Source of the DNA: Cupriavidus cauae
GTDB taxonomy: Bacteria; Pseudomonadota; Gammaproteobacteria; Burkholderiales; Burkholderiaceae
DNA: 64,000 nt
Direction of reading: 5' to 3'
Assembly (NCBI RefSeq): GCF_008632125.1
Contig: NZ_VWRN01000015.1
Span: forward strand, 1-64,000
Shown: positions 34,288 to 43,171 of the stretch, in pieces
Layout of the letters: every line of letters begins with the position of its first letter
Position numbering within the stretch: the stretch's first letter is position 1
Made by a program: the position numbers and the translations under genes
The notes under the pieces: model-generated
What the model was told of the DNA's origin: nothing
Databases searched by the model: none
The model's input: the letters and a program-made list of their open reading frames with translations, nothing else

Positions 34288-36564
34288 GTGCAGCAAAGAA
34301 AAATAGCGAACGCCATCCGCCTGCTGGTCTCAGGCGCTTCCGCGGGTCTGGTGATTTCGGTGTCGACGATTCCCCTCGCGGCCCATGCCCAGGTGGCGGC
34401 GGACGCGGACACCTCGGCTGGACGCGCGAAGACCGGCGGCAACGTGCTGCCTCAGGTCACCGTTTCCGGCGACGCCATCCAGAACACCAACGACGCGCCG
34501 CTCGGCATCTCGCGGCTGCCGGACACGGTCCGCGAAACGCCGAAGACGATCAACGTGGTGCCGCAGGAGGTCATCGAGCAGCAGCACGCCACCTCGCTCG
34601 AGCAGATCCTGAAGAACGTGCCGGGCATCACGATCTCGACCGGCGAGGGCAACGGCGGCCAGAACGGCGACCAGTTCCGCATTCGCGGCCTGTCCGCCAA
34701 GGGCGACATCTACGTCGACGGCCTGCGGGACTTCGGCGCCTACAAGCGCGATGCGTTCAATACCGAAAGCGTCGAGGTGATCAAGGGACCGTCGGGCGAG
34801 AGCTTCGGCGTGGGCAATGTCGGCGGCCTGATCAACCAGACCACCAAGAAGGCGAACCTGCATACCAGCACCAGCATCGATCAGGGCTTCGCCACCGAAG
34901 ACACCTATCGCACCACGGTCGACAGCAACTTCCGCCTGAACGACACCTCGGCGCTGCGCATCAACGGCATGTTCCAGAACGGCCGGGTGGCCGACCGCAA
35001 CCACATCGGCGATGACCGCCGCGGCCTGGCGATCGATTTCGGCACGGGCCTGGGCACCAGTACCGAGTGGCACCTGAACTATTCGTACCTGCGCCGCACC
35101 GGCGCGCCGGACTTCGGTGTGCCCGTCGCGCAGGGTTCCGATGGCATCTACCGTCCGCTGACGGAGTACGGCGTGCCGGGCATTTCGTCGTCGACCTCGT
35201 ACGTCCGCAACACCGACCGCGACAGGACCGATGCGCACGTGGTGTCGTCGAACTTCAAGACGAAGCTCGACAACGGCATCACCATCAGCAATGACACGCG
35301 CTTCAGCTACTACGAGCGCGATTTCTCGGCGACCAATCCGGCCGGCATCAATGCCGCCAACCTGCAGCGGCTGCTGTCCGGCGGCAACGTCGCGCTGTCG
35401 TACGGCGCCGGCGGCGGCATGACCTATCTGCAGCGCGGCTGGGGCGTGCAGAACGTGCTGAGCGCCAAGGGCGAGTTCATGACCGGCAGCCTGCGCCACA
35501 AGGCGATGGTCGGCCTCGATACGATCTACCAGCGCGACCATCGCAGCCTGGGCACCTGGACCGGCCGCAACAACAACCAGACCGTCGTCAATCCGGTCTT
35601 CGACAACAGCCCGAACGCGACGGTCGTGTACGGCAACACGCGCGACGCCAATGCGACCAATGTCGGCGTGTTCGCCAACGACCGCGTCTGGCTGAACGAC
35701 AAGCTCTCGCTGCTGGGCAGCCTGCGCTGGGACTACTTCCAGAGCGAATTCTCGACCAGCGCCTCGACGCTGGGCGGCAAGGCCGACTCGAAGAAGCTGA
35801 GCCCGTCGATCAGCGCGATCTGGGAGCCGACCAAGGACGCGATGTTCTACACCTCGTTCTCGCGCACCTACCGGCCGGTGGGCACCGATATCGCGGTGGC
35901 GGTCGGCGGCGTCGCGTCGGAAGTGCCGCAGAACGGCGTCGGCAACGAGCCCGAGCGTTCGGACACTATCGAGGTGGGCGCCAAGGTCGACTTCCTCGAC
36001 AAGCGCCTCGGCCTGACCGGCGCGATCTTCCAGACCAGGAAGGCCAATGCCTACACGGTCGATCCGGTGACCGGCGATATCACCAACGGCTTCTCCGACT
36101 CGGGCGAAGGCCGCAAGATCCGCGGCGTGGAAGTGGGCCTGAGCGGCCGCATCGTCGGCGGCTGGACCGCCAATGTCGCCTATGCCTACCTGAGCGGCGA
36201 GGTGACGTCGGCCACCAATGGCGCGATCGTCGGCAATGCGGCGCCGGGCGTGTCGCGCCACAACGTCACGCTGTGGACCGCCTATGACATCCCGCATACG
36301 CTGCTGCCGGTGCCGGGCAAGCTGACCATCGGCGGCGGCCTGCAGTACGCCACGGGTTATTGGGCGGATTCGGCGAACACCGCGAAGATGCCGGACAACT
36401 TCTCGCTCGACGCGATGATCGCGTACAAGGTCGGCAAGTACCGGATTTCGCTGAACGGCTACAACCTGACGGACCATCTGAACTACCAGTCCTCGTTCGG
36501 CGCCGTGCGCGCGGTGCCGACCTCGCGCAGGACGTTCCTGCTGAACGTCGGCATGACGTTCTAA
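34288..36564 (+). CDS. TonB-dependent siderophore receptor (Fiu/PiuA-like)
   Basis: 758 residues, outer membrane. A signal peptide ends near PLAAHAQ (about 35). The plug domain (about 60-200) has [20 protein letters not shown] and [20 protein letters not shown] with the following [17 protein letters not shown] 22-strand barrel ends in LLNVGMTF with the C-terminal Phe needed for barrel assembly. It takes up a ferric siderophore, probably catecholate, using TonB energy. The start is GTG 34288, six bases after GGAG. The adjacent PiuC-type hydroxylase makes a PiuA/Fiu role likely. Confidence 0.93.
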   Translation: MQQRKIANAIRLLVSGASAGLVISVSTIPLAAHAQVAADADTSAGRAKTGGNVLPQVTVSGDAIQNTNDAPLGISRLPDTVRETPKTINVVPQEVIEQQHATSLEQILKNVPGITISTGEGNGGQNGDQFRIRGLSAKGDIYVDGLRDFGAYKRDAFNTESVEVIKGPSGESFGVGNVGGLINQTTKKANLHTSTSIDQGFATEDTYRTTVDSNFRLNDTSALRINGMFQNGRVADRNHIGDDRRGLAIDFGTGLGTSTEWHLNYSYLRRTGAPDFGVPVAQGSDGIYRPLTEYGVPGISSSTSYVRNTDRDRTDAHVVSSNFKTKLDNGITISNDTRFSYYERDFSATNPAGINAANLQRLLSGGNVALSYGAGGGMTYLQRGWGVQNVLSAKGEFMTGSLRHKAMVGLDTIYQRDHRSLGTWTGRNNNQTVVNPVFDNSPNATVVYGNTRDANATNVGVFANDRVWLNDKLSLLGSLRWDYFQSEFSTSASTLGGKADSKKLSPSISAIWEPTKDAMFYTSFSRTYRPVGTDIAVAVGGVASEVPQNGVGNEPERSDTIEVGAKVDFLDKRLGLTGAIFQTRKANAYTVDPVTGDITNGFSDSGEGRKIRGVEVGLSGRIVGGWTANVAYAYLSGEVTSATNGAIVGNAAPGVSRHNVTLWTAYDIPHTLLPVPGKLTIGGGLQYATGYWADSANTAKMPDNFSLDAMIAYKVGKYRISLNGYNLTDHLNYQSSFGAVRAVPTSRRTFLLNVGMTF

Positions 36565-36568
36565 GCGG

Positions 36569-36604
36569 AAACGAAGGGGCCGGCAGTGTGCGGTCCCTTC
36601 GTTT
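36569..36604 (+). terminator. strong hairpin after the receptor gene
   Basis: AAACGAAGGGGCC (36569-36581) pairs with GGTCCCTTCGTTT (36592-36604), 13 pairs with one G-U, starting four bases after the stop codon. The stem ends in CGTTT but no longer T-run follows. It probably works as a terminator or as a 3' mRNA stabiliser that reduces readthrough into piuC. Confidence 0.7.
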
Positions 36605-36743
36605 CTGGGGACGGGCTCCTGTGTGCGAGCCCTCTTCTGGCGGGAACGTTTTTCGCGAGCCCTATTCGGGAAGCCTTTTCAGGGAAGCCGCTAGAATCGG
36701 GCTTTCCGCCGCCCGCCGCCTGTTTCCTTCCGCCAACGTTGCC

Positions 36744-37430
36744 ATGCTGGTCCAGATCCCCGATGTGCTGACCCCCGAAGAAGTCCGGTATTGCCGGGAA
36801 CGCCTCGCGCGCTCGCAATGGGTCGACGGGCGCGTGACCGCCGGCGATCTGGCGGCGAAGTCCAAGCAAAACCTGCAGATTCCGGTCGACAGCGCCGAGG
36901 CGCGCGAGCTCGGCGAGCTGGTGCTGACCGCGCTGGGCCGCAACCCGACCTACCACTCGGCCGCGCTGCCGCTGCGCGTCCTGCCGCCGATGTTCAATCG
37001 CTACGAGAGCGCGATGACCTTCGGCACCCATGTCGACAATGCGATCCGCACGGTGCCGGGAACGGGCGGCATGCGCATTCGCGCCGATGTCTCCAGCACG
37101 CTGTTCCTGTCCGATCCCGATGAGTACGAAGGCGGCGAGCTGGTGATCCAGGACCTCTACGGCTCGCATACCGTCAAGCTGCCGGCCGGGCATCTGGTGG
37201 TCTATCCCGCCTCGTCGTTGCACACGGTGACGCCGGTCACCAGGGGCACGCGCTGGGCATCGTTCTTCTGGGCGCAGTCGATGGTCAAGGACGACGGCCA
37301 GCGGCGCATGCTGTACGAACTCGATCTCGCCATCATCGAGATCCGCAAGCAGTTGGGCGATGACAAGGACGCCGTGCTGGCCCTGGTCAATCACTATCAC
37401 AACCTGCTGCGGCGCTGGGCCGAGCTGTGA
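36744..37430 (+). CDS. piuC: Fe2+/2-oxoglutarate dioxygenase, PKHD-type hydroxylase
   Basis: 228 residues of the PiuC/YbiX family. The iron ligands are His and Asp in [10 protein letters not shown] (about residues 95-101) and His in [20 protein letters not shown], whose Arg binds 2-oxoglutarate. The start [20 protein letters not shown] is typical. piuC commonly sits beside TonB-dependent catecholate receptors, as here. The biological substrate is still unsettled in the family. Its stop overlaps the next gene's GTG, so the two are coupled. Confidence 0.93.
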   Translation: MLVQIPDVLTPEEVRYCRERLARSQWVDGRVTAGDLAAKSKQNLQIPVDSAEARELGELVLTALGRNPTYHSAALPLRVLPPMFNRYESAMTFGTHVDNAIRTVPGTGGMRIRADVSSTLFLSDPDEYEGGELVIQDLYGSHTVKLPAGHLVVYPASSLHTVTPVTRGTRWASFFWAQSMVKDDGQRRMLYELDLAIIEIRKQLGDDKDAVLALVNHYHNLLRRWAEL

Positions 37431-38518
37431 CGCGCTGGCAGATTCCCCCGGATACCGTCTCGCTGCGCGACTACGAGCGGCGCTTTCACGAACGGGTGGA
37501 ACCGGGCGTGCGCGCCTATATCGCGGGAGCCGCGGCGGATGGCATCACGCAGCACGAGAACGCTGCCGCCTTCGAGCGGCTGCGGCTGATGCCGAGGGCG
37601 CTGGTCGACATGTCGCAGGCGTCGGCACGCCGCACGCTGTTCGGCGAAATTCTGGAATATCCGATCCTGCTCGCGCCGACGGCCTTCCATCGGCTGGTGC
37701 ATCCGGACGGCGAACTGGCGACGGTGCAGGCGGCCTCGCTGACGCGCACCTGGATGACGGTCGCCACGCAGGCCAGCGTGACGCTCGAGGAGATTGCGAA
37801 GGCGTCGGCGGTGCCGCTGTGGTTCCAGCTGTATTTCCAGCCGCGGCCGCAGGATACGGCCGACCTGGTGCGCCGCGCCGAGCAGGCCGGATACAAGGCG
37901 ATCGTCGTGACGATCGACGCCGCGGTCAGCGGTGTCCGCAATATCGAGCAGCGCGCGGGCTTCCGCCTTCCGGACGATGTTGGGGCCGTCAATCTCGCGG
38001 CGTATCCGCCGGTTGCGCCGGTCAGCACCAGCAACGGCAGCCCGGTGTTCCGAGGCATGCTGAAGCATGCGCCGACATGGCGCGATATCGAGGCGCTGTG
38101 TCGGAAGACCTCGCTGCCGGTGCTGGTCAAGGGGCTGCTGAACCCGCAGGACGTCGAGCCGGCCCTGAGCGCCGGGGTCGCCGGCATCGTCGTCTCGAAC
38201 CATGGCGGGCGCACGCTCGACACCGTACCGGCCACGATCGACTGCCTGCCGGCCATCGCGGCGCAAGTTGGCGGCAGGGTGCCGATCCTGCTGGATGGCG
38301 GCATCCGGCGCGGAACCGATATCGTCAAGGCGATCGCGCTGGGCGCGACCGCGGTGCTGCTCGGGCAGCCGGTGCTCCATGCCCTGGCGGTCGGCGGCAT
38401 GCCGGGCGTCGCGCATATGCTGACGCTGCTGCAGGCCGAGCTGGAGGTCGCGATGGCGCTGACGGGCAAGCCCACGCTGGACGCGATCGATGCGTCCGTG
38501 CTGGCGCCGTCGCGATAG
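37427..38518 (+). CDS. FMN-dependent alpha-hydroxy-acid oxidase/dehydrogenase
   Basis: 363 residues forming an (alpha/beta)8 barrel of the lactate oxidase / glycolate oxidase / LldD family. Active-site His and Arg lie in [20 protein letters not shown] (about 260), phosphate-binding in [20 protein letters not shown], and the N-terminal LYFQPR and [17 protein letters not shown] segments are typical. GTG 37427 overlaps the piuC stop. Pairing with a siderophore locus is unusual; it may oxidise a hydroxycarboxylate that chelates iron, but this is speculation. Confidence 0.88.
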   Translation: MTRWQIPPDTVSLRDYERRFHERVEPGVRAYIAGAAADGITQHENAAAFERLRLMPRALVDMSQASARRTLFGEILEYPILLAPTAFHRLVHPDGELATVQAASLTRTWMTVATQASVTLEEIAKASAVPLWFQLYFQPRPQDTADLVRRAEQAGYKAIVVTIDAAVSGVRNIEQRAGFRLPDDVGAVNLAAYPPVAPVSTSNGSPVFRGMLKHAPTWRDIEALCRKTSLPVLVKGLLNPQDVEPALSAGVAGIVVSNHGGRTLDTVPATIDCLPAIAAQVGGRVPILLDGGIRRGTDIVKAIALGATAVLLGQPVLHALAVGGMPGVAHMLTLLQAELEVAMALTGKPTLDAIDASVLAPSR

Positions 38519-38582
38519 CGTGTGTCCCGCCAGCCCGCGCGCCCCGGCGCGGGGTGGCCGGCGAGGCCTGCAGGCCCTCTAC

Positions 38583-38598
38583 TGATAATAAGTTATCA
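38583..38598. promoter_or_regulatory. metalloregulator palindrome (Zur-type) before the zinc operon
   Basis: TGATAA-TAAG-TTATCA is a perfect 6-bp inverted repeat in an AT-rich island, 88 bp upstream of the DUF2796 gene. Operators of the Fur family (Fur/Zur) have this form. The genes downstream match a Zur-controlled zinc operon, so Zur is preferred over Fur by context. Confidence 0.6.
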
Positions 38599-38610
38599 TT
38601 AATCGATCGA

Positions 38611-38637
38611 CGCACGCCCCAAAAGGCGTGCGCGCTT
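38611..38637 (+). terminator. hairpin between operator and first zinc gene
   Basis: CGCACGCC (38611-38618) pairs perfectly with GGCGTGCG (38625-38632) around a CCAAAA loop, followed by CGCTTTT. It lies downstream of the palindromic operator and upstream of the gene, so it could end upstream transcripts or act as an attenuator in the leader of the zinc operon. Confidence 0.6.
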
Positions 38638-38685
38638 TTATCCCGCCCCGCGAACGGACGGGAGTTGCAGAAGGACGATCGACAC

Positions 38686-39282
38686 ATGTATTCGCTACTC
38701 TCGCGCCCGCTGCGGGTCATCGCCTTCGTCGCGAGGGCCATCACCGCGATGACCGTCACCGCGATCACCATCAGCGCCATGGCCGCGCCCGCCCACGCCG
38801 CGGAGCCGCATATCCATGGCCAGGCCACGCTCGACGTCGCGGTGGAAGGGCCGGTGCTGTCCATTTCTCTGGCCTCGCCGCTGGACAACGTGTTCGGCTT
38901 CGAGCGCCTGCCGCGCACCGACGCCGAGCGGGCGAAGGTCCGTCAGGCGATCGCGCGCCTGCGCGACGGCGCGGCGTTGTTCCTGCCGTCGCCCGAAGCG
39001 GATTGCCGCCTGGAGGCCGCGCAGGTTCATTTCGGCGCGCTGCATCACGGCCTGACCGGCGAGGGCGAAGCGCCGCGCGGGGAGCCGCAGGGCGAGCACC
39101 AGCATGCGGACCTCGATGCGGACTACCGCTTCCGCTGCGCGCGGCCCGAGGCATTGCGCTCGCTCGAGGTGCGCGTGTTCGGCCTGTTCCCCGGCGTCAG
39201 CCGGATTGCCGCGCAGCTCGCCACCGACAAGCGCCAGTCGGGCGCGACGCTGACGCCGGCGCAGGCGCGCCTGCGCTGGTGA
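38686..39282 (+). CDS. zrgA: periplasmic zinc-binding DUF2796 protein (ZrgA-like)
   Basis: 198 residues with a signal peptide ending near APAHAAE (about 40). The mature protein begins HIHGQATLDVAVEGPVLSIS, the DUF2796 opening, and carries a His/Asp cluster, GEHQHADLDADYRFRC, plus HFGALHHG, suited to metal binding. DUF2796 proteins (ZrgA of Vibrio, PA4063 of Pseudomonas) are zinc-repressed zinc-uptake factors. The following three genes (ATPase, FtsX-like permease, DUF3299) keep the same order as in those operons. Confidence 0.85.
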   Translation: MYSLLSRPLRVIAFVARAITAMTVTAITISAMAAPAHAAEPHIHGQATLDVAVEGPVLSISLASPLDNVFGFERLPRTDAERAKVRQAIARLRDGAALFLPSPEADCRLEAAQVHFGALHHGLTGEGEAPRGEPQGEHQHADLDADYRFRCARPEALRSLEVRVFGLFPGVSRIAAQLATDKRQSGATLTPAQARLRW

Positions 39283-39287
39283 GGGCG

Positions 39288-40082
39288 ATGGCGGACGCGA
39301 TGCCACAGGCGCAGCGCGGCGAGCCGCTCGTCGCCGCCAGGAATCTCGCCTTTCGCTGGCCCGGGCGCGATGGCGGCGCGTTGGCGCTGCATTCGTTCGA
39401 ACTGGCTCGCGGCGAGCATCTGTTCGTGTCCGGCCCGAGCGGCAGCGGCAAGACCACGCTGCTGTCGCTGCTGGCCGGCGTGGTGGCGCCGCGCCAGGGC
39501 TCCATCCGTGTCGCCGGCACCGACCTGACGGCGCTGCCGGCCGCCCGGCGCGACCGCTTTCGCGCCGACCACATCGGCATCATCTTCCAGCAGCTGAACC
39601 TGCTGCCCTATCTGTCCGTGCTGGACAACGTGCTGCTGCCGTGCCGCTTCTCCGCGAGCCGCAAGGCCCGCGCCTGCGAGCAAGCCGGAGGCGTGACGGA
39701 GGCGGCCGGCATGCTGCTCGAACGGCTCGATATGCCTTCCAGCTTGTGGCAGCGCCCCGCCGCGCAGCTGTCGGTGGGACAGCAGCAGCGCGTGGCCGCG
39801 GCGCGCGCGCTGCTGGGGCGGCCCGAACTGATCCTGGCCGACGAGCCCACGTCTTCTCTCGATGCCGCCCGGCAGGGCGCATTCATGGCGCTGCTGCAGC
39901 GGGAGTGCCGCGCCTCCGGCGCCGGACTGGTGATGGTCAGCCACGACGATCGGCTGGCGGCCGGCTTCGACCGGCGCTTCACGATGCCGGCCGCCGGAGA
40001 GGGAGAAACGGCATCAGGGGCGGACCTCAGACGCGGGCATCAGGGGGCGGACATGAGCGGCGAGTGTGAGGAGCGGACATGA
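39288..40082 (+). CDS. ABC transporter ATP-binding protein of the zinc operon
   Basis: 264 residues, LolD/MacB-type ATPase. Walker A FVSGPSGSGKTTLLSLLAGV, a Q-loop in IGIIFQQLNLLPYLSVLDNV, signature QLSVGQQQRVAAARALLG and Walker B LILADEPTSSLDAA. ATG 39288 is preferred to GTG 39279, which overlaps the zrgA stop. The last 20 residues (from GADLRRGHQG) are encoded by a degenerate tandem repeat and are probably a non-essential extension. Confidence 0.9.
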   Translation: MADAMPQAQRGEPLVAARNLAFRWPGRDGGALALHSFELARGEHLFVSGPSGSGKTTLLSLLAGVVAPRQGSIRVAGTDLTALPAARRDRFRADHIGIIFQQLNLLPYLSVLDNVLLPCRFSASRKARACEQAGGVTEAAGMLLERLDMPSSLWQRPAAQLSVGQQQRVAAARALLGRPELILADEPTSSLDAARQGAFMALLQRECRASGAGLVMVSHDDRLAAGFDRRFTMPAAGEGETASGADLRRGHQGADMSGECEERT

Positions 40083-40116
40083 GCGGCCGGCATGAGGGGA
40101 CGGGCATGAGGGGACG
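40011..40116. repeat. degenerate tandem repeat across the ATPase 3' end
   Basis: Imperfect units around GGGCGGACATGAGCGGC / GGCATGAGGGGACG fill the end of the ATPase gene and the gap to the permease. They place several ATG codons in a row before the permease start. The array appears to have expanded into the coding sequence. Confidence 0.7.
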
Positions 40117-40119
40117 GCC

Positions 40120-41463
40120 ATGACGGCGTTGATCGCGATTGCCGCGCGCAGCGCCTGGAACCGCCGCGCCAACCTGGTCTGGATGGTGCTGGCGATTGCG
40201 CTGTCGACGGCGCTGTTGCTCGGCATCGAGCGGGTCCGCCATCAGGTACGCGCCAGCTTCGCGCAATCGGTGTCGGGCACGGACCTGATCGTCGGCGCCC
40301 GCACCAGCCCGATCCAGCTGGTGCTGTATGCGGTCTTCCGGCTCGGCGGCGCGACCAACAACATCGGTTGGGACAGCGTGCAACGCCTCGGCAGCCATCC
40401 GCAGGTCGCATGGACGATCCCGTTGTCGCTGGGAGATTCGCATCGCGGCTTTCCGGTGCTGGCGACCACGGCCGCCTATTTCGAGCATTTTCGCCATGGC
40501 GACGGCCGCGCGCTGCGGCTCGCGCAGGGCCGGCCCTTCGGCGAGAAGATTGACGGCGGGGCTGATGGGACGAGTGGCGCCAGCGTTGACGGCAGCGTTG
40601 ACGGCAAGATTGACGGCATGTTCGACGCGGTGCTCGGTGCCGAGGTCGCCCGGCGCCTGGGCTATCGCATCGGACAACAGATCGTGCTGACCCATGGCGA
40701 TGTGGCGGCCCCGGGCGCGCTGCGCCTGGAGCACGGCGACAAGCCCTTTACCGTGGTCGGCATCCTGGCGCCGACCGGCACGCCGGTCGATCGCACGATC
40801 CATATCGGCCTGCAGGCGATGCAGGCCATCCATCTCGATTTCCAGGGCGGCACGCGCGTGCCCGGCGCGGCGATCGCGCCCGAGCATCTGCGGCGGTTCG
40901 ACCTGACGCCCGACAGCGTCACCGCGGTGCTGGTCGGCCTGAAGCTGCGCTCGCGCGTCTTCGCGCTGCAGCGGGAGATCGCGCAGGACACGCGCGAGCC
41001 CTTGATGGCGGTGCTGCCCGGCGTGGCGCTCGACGCGCTGTGGGACCTCGTCGATATCGCCGAAAACGCGCTGCGTGCGGTGTCGGCGATGGTCGCGGTG
41101 ATCGGACTGGCGGGCCTGGCCTCGTCGATCCTGGCGGCGCTCGGCGAGCGGCGCCGCGAACTGGCGATCCTGCGCGCGGCGGGGGCGCGGCCGCGCGATA
41201 TCCTGGCCTTGCTCGCCATCGAAGGCATGATGCTGATGCTGACCGGCGTCGCCGCGGGCGTGGCGCTGCTGTCGCTGACCAGCGCGCTGCTGGCCGGCTG
41301 GCTCGAGGCGCGCCTTGGCGTGGCGTTGCCGGTGTCCTGGCCGAGCGCGGCGGAGCTGCCGATCCTGGCGGCGCTGGTGCTGGCCGGGTTTGCAGCGAGC
41401 CTGCTGCCGGCATGGCGCGCCTACCGCCTGAGCCTGGCGGACGGGCTCAATCCAAGGACATAA
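40120..41463 (+). CDS. FtsX-like ABC permease of the zinc operon
   Basis: 447 residues. TM1 is at about 18-36; a large periplasmic MacB-type domain runs to about 310; then three C-terminal helices, of which the first contains AMVAVIGLAGLASSILAALG followed by the coupling segment ERRRELAILRAAGARPRDIL. The family opening ARSAWNRRANLVWMVLAIAL is present. A low-complexity insert rich in D/G/S (about 147-170, IDGGADGTSGASVDGSVDGK) looks like an internal repeat expansion. It partners the preceding ATPase. Confidence 0.9.
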   Translation: MTALIAIAARSAWNRRANLVWMVLAIALSTALLLGIERVRHQVRASFAQSVSGTDLIVGARTSPIQLVLYAVFRLGGATNNIGWDSVQRLGSHPQVAWTIPLSLGDSHRGFPVLATTAAYFEHFRHGDGRALRLAQGRPFGEKIDGGADGTSGASVDGSVDGKIDGMFDAVLGAEVARRLGYRIGQQIVLTHGDVAAPGALRLEHGDKPFTVVGILAPTGTPVDRTIHIGLQAMQAIHLDFQGGTRVPGAAIAPEHLRRFDLTPDSVTAVLVGLKLRSRVFALQREIAQDTREPLMAVLPGVALDALWDLVDIAENALRAVSAMVAVIGLAGLASSILAALGERRRELAILRAAGARPRDILALLAIEGMMLMLTGVAAGVALLSLTSALLAGWLEARLGVALPVSWPSAAELPILAALVLAGFAASLLPAWRAYRLSLADGLNPRT

Positions 41464-41466
41464 GGC

Positions 41467-42180
41467 ATGACAAGGCAAACGCGAACCGAAACGCCAACCC
41501 CGGCGCAAACCAACCCGCGGCGCCGCAAGTGGCTGCGCGCGGCAGGCGGCTTCGCGGTGGTGGCGGGCGTGAGCGCCGCGGGCCTCTGGTGGATCCGCCG
41601 CGGCGGCGATTCGGCGGAGGCGTCCGGGTCATCGTCGGCGGCGCGGCCGAAATACGCGATCGGCGAAACGCTGGAACGCCAGGGACCTGCTGCCGCTGCT
41701 GCGCCCACCAGCTATCGCGAAATCGAATGGGACGCCTTGCTGCCGAAGGGATGGGACCCGCTGGCGCCGCTGAAGGGCCTCGATCTGGCGCAGATGGAGG
41801 ATGGCGATCCGCGCGCGCAGGCCGCGCTGGAGCAGGCAAAGCGCTACTGGCAGGAGGCGCCGGTCGAACCGTCGCTCGACGGCTCGCCGGTGCGCTTGCC
41901 GGGCTTCGTGGTGTCGCTGGGCGGCGAGGGCGAGGCGATCCGCGAATTCCTGCTGGTGCCGTACTTCGGCGCCTGCATCCACGTGCCGCCGCCGCCCGTC
42001 AATCAGGTCGTCCACGTGAAGACCAAGGCGCCGCTGCAGGGAATCCGCACGATGGATACCGTGTGGATCGAGGGCGTGCTGCGCGTCGAGCGCGCCGAGA
42101 CGGCGATGGGCGACAGCGGCTACGCGATGCGGGAGGCGCGGGTGGAACCGTATCTGGAACCGAGGGGCGAGCGGCGCTGA
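41467..42180 (+). CDS. DUF3299 exported protein
   Basis: 237 residues. An Arg-rich start, a membrane-anchor or signal helix (about 23-45), a linker, then the DUF3299 domain with EIEWDALLPKGWDPLAPLKG, VRLPGFVVSLGGEGEAIREF and LLVPYFGACIHVPPPPVNQV, whose Cys and His are strictly kept in the family. It is the last gene of the zrgA-ATPase-permease-DUF3299 set. It probably acts in the periplasm as a metal handler with ZrgA; the biochemical role is unknown. Confidence 0.85.
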   Translation: MTRQTRTETPTPAQTNPRRRKWLRAAGGFAVVAGVSAAGLWWIRRGGDSAEASGSSSAARPKYAIGETLERQGPAAAAAPTSYREIEWDALLPKGWDPLAPLKGLDLAQMEDGDPRAQAALEQAKRYWQEAPVEPSLDGSPVRLPGFVVSLGGEGEAIREFLLVPYFGACIHVPPPPVNQVVHVKTKAPLQGIRTMDTVWIEGVLRVERAETAMGDSGYAMREARVEPYLEPRGERR

Positions 42181-42214
42181 GCGGCGCCCTCGGTCCCTCT
42201 CGGTCCCCTCAGGC

Positions 42215-42949
42215 CTAGTGCGCGCCGGCAGGCAGTCCCACCGCATCGACCAGCACCTGCTCCAGCCATGCCGGCCCGCTGGTCGACAGGCGGGCCAGCA
42301 GCCCCGTATCGGCGCCCGTGGCGATCGCCAGCACGCCGCCCAGCACGGCCACCCCCAGCGCGCGGCGCAGCCATTCGCTCGCGCCCATCGACCGCTTCAT
42401 TGCGGCCAGCACGCGGCCGCCGATGCCCAGCGCCGCCGCCAGCGAGGTCGCGGCCCCGGCGGCGTAGGCCAGCAGCGCCAGCGACGTGGACACGCTGGCG
42501 CCGTTCAGCGCTGCGCCGGTCAACACCAGCCCGAGAATCGGACCGGCGCACGGGGCCCACAGCATGCCGGTGGCCGCGCCCAGGCCGAGTGAGCCCCACA
42601 CGGTGCTGTTGCCGTTGCCGCGCCCGTCGGCGAGGCGGTTGCCCAGCGCCACCAGCGGATGGGCCAGCGCATCGGCAAGCCGGGGCAGCAGCAGCGATAG
42701 TCCGAACACCGCCAGCAGCGCCAGCGCGGCCAGGCGCCCGTATTCGTTGGCCCGGACCACCCAGGCGCCGCCGACCGAGGCCAGCGTGACGACAGCGGCA
42801 AAGGTCAGCGCCATGCCGGCCAGCATCGGCAGCGTGCCGCGCAGGAAGGGCTGTCCGGTACGGCTCAGCACGAAGGGGAGCACCGGCAGGATGCAGGGGC
42901 TCAGGATGGTCAGGGCGCCGCCGAGGTAGGCGAGAATCAGCAAGGTCAT
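42215..42949 (-). CDS. CcdA/DsbD-like thiol-disulfide membrane protein
   Basis: 244 residues, about six membrane helices. The start LAYLGGALTILSPCILPVLPF carries the conserved Cys of the LSPCILP motif, and GMLWAPCAGPILGLVLTG carries the second. These two cysteines relay electrons from cytoplasmic thioredoxin to periplasmic partners in CcdA/DsbD. It is divergent from a two-component system, and the same cluster holds a periplasmic redoxin that could accept its electrons. ATG 42949 is chosen because the family starts directly with this helix. Confidence 0.88.
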   Translation of the reverse strand: MTLLILAYLGGALTILSPCILPVLPFVLSRTGQPFLRGTLPMLAGMALTFAAVVTLASVGGAWVVRANEYGRLAALALLAVFGLSLLLPRLADALAHPLVALGNRLADGRGNGNSTVWGSLGLGAATGMLWAPCAGPILGLVLTGAALNGASVSTSLALLAYAAGAATSLAAALGIGGRVLAAMKRSMGASEWLRRALGVAVLGGVLAIATGADTGLLARLSTSGPAWLEQVLVDAVGLPAGAH

Positions 42950-43033
42950 GATCGTGTCTCCAGGCAAGGGGTTGGCTTGCCCTCGATCAGACCCGGCCGG
43001 CGTCGCTGCGATGTGTCGCGAAGGGGCGAGTTT

Positions 43034-43076
43034 GTACCGCAATGTGGGGCCTTCCCGGCCGGATACATTGCGATAC
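43034..43076. promoter_or_regulatory. long inverted repeat in the divergent ccdA-like / regulator gap
   Basis: GTACCGCAATGT (43034-43045) and ACATTGCGATAC (43065-43076) are inverted copies with 11 of 12 positions matching, spaced by 19 bp. The site lies between two divergent promoters, so it is a candidate operator for the adjacent response regulator. Confidence 0.5.
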
Positions 43077-43171
43077 ACCCGGATTTGCCGTCCCCATACA
43101 ATGCCGGGGCGGTGGGCATATCGCTCTGCGCTCGCTCTCCTCTCACTCTCCTTCAACTGCCGGTGACAACC

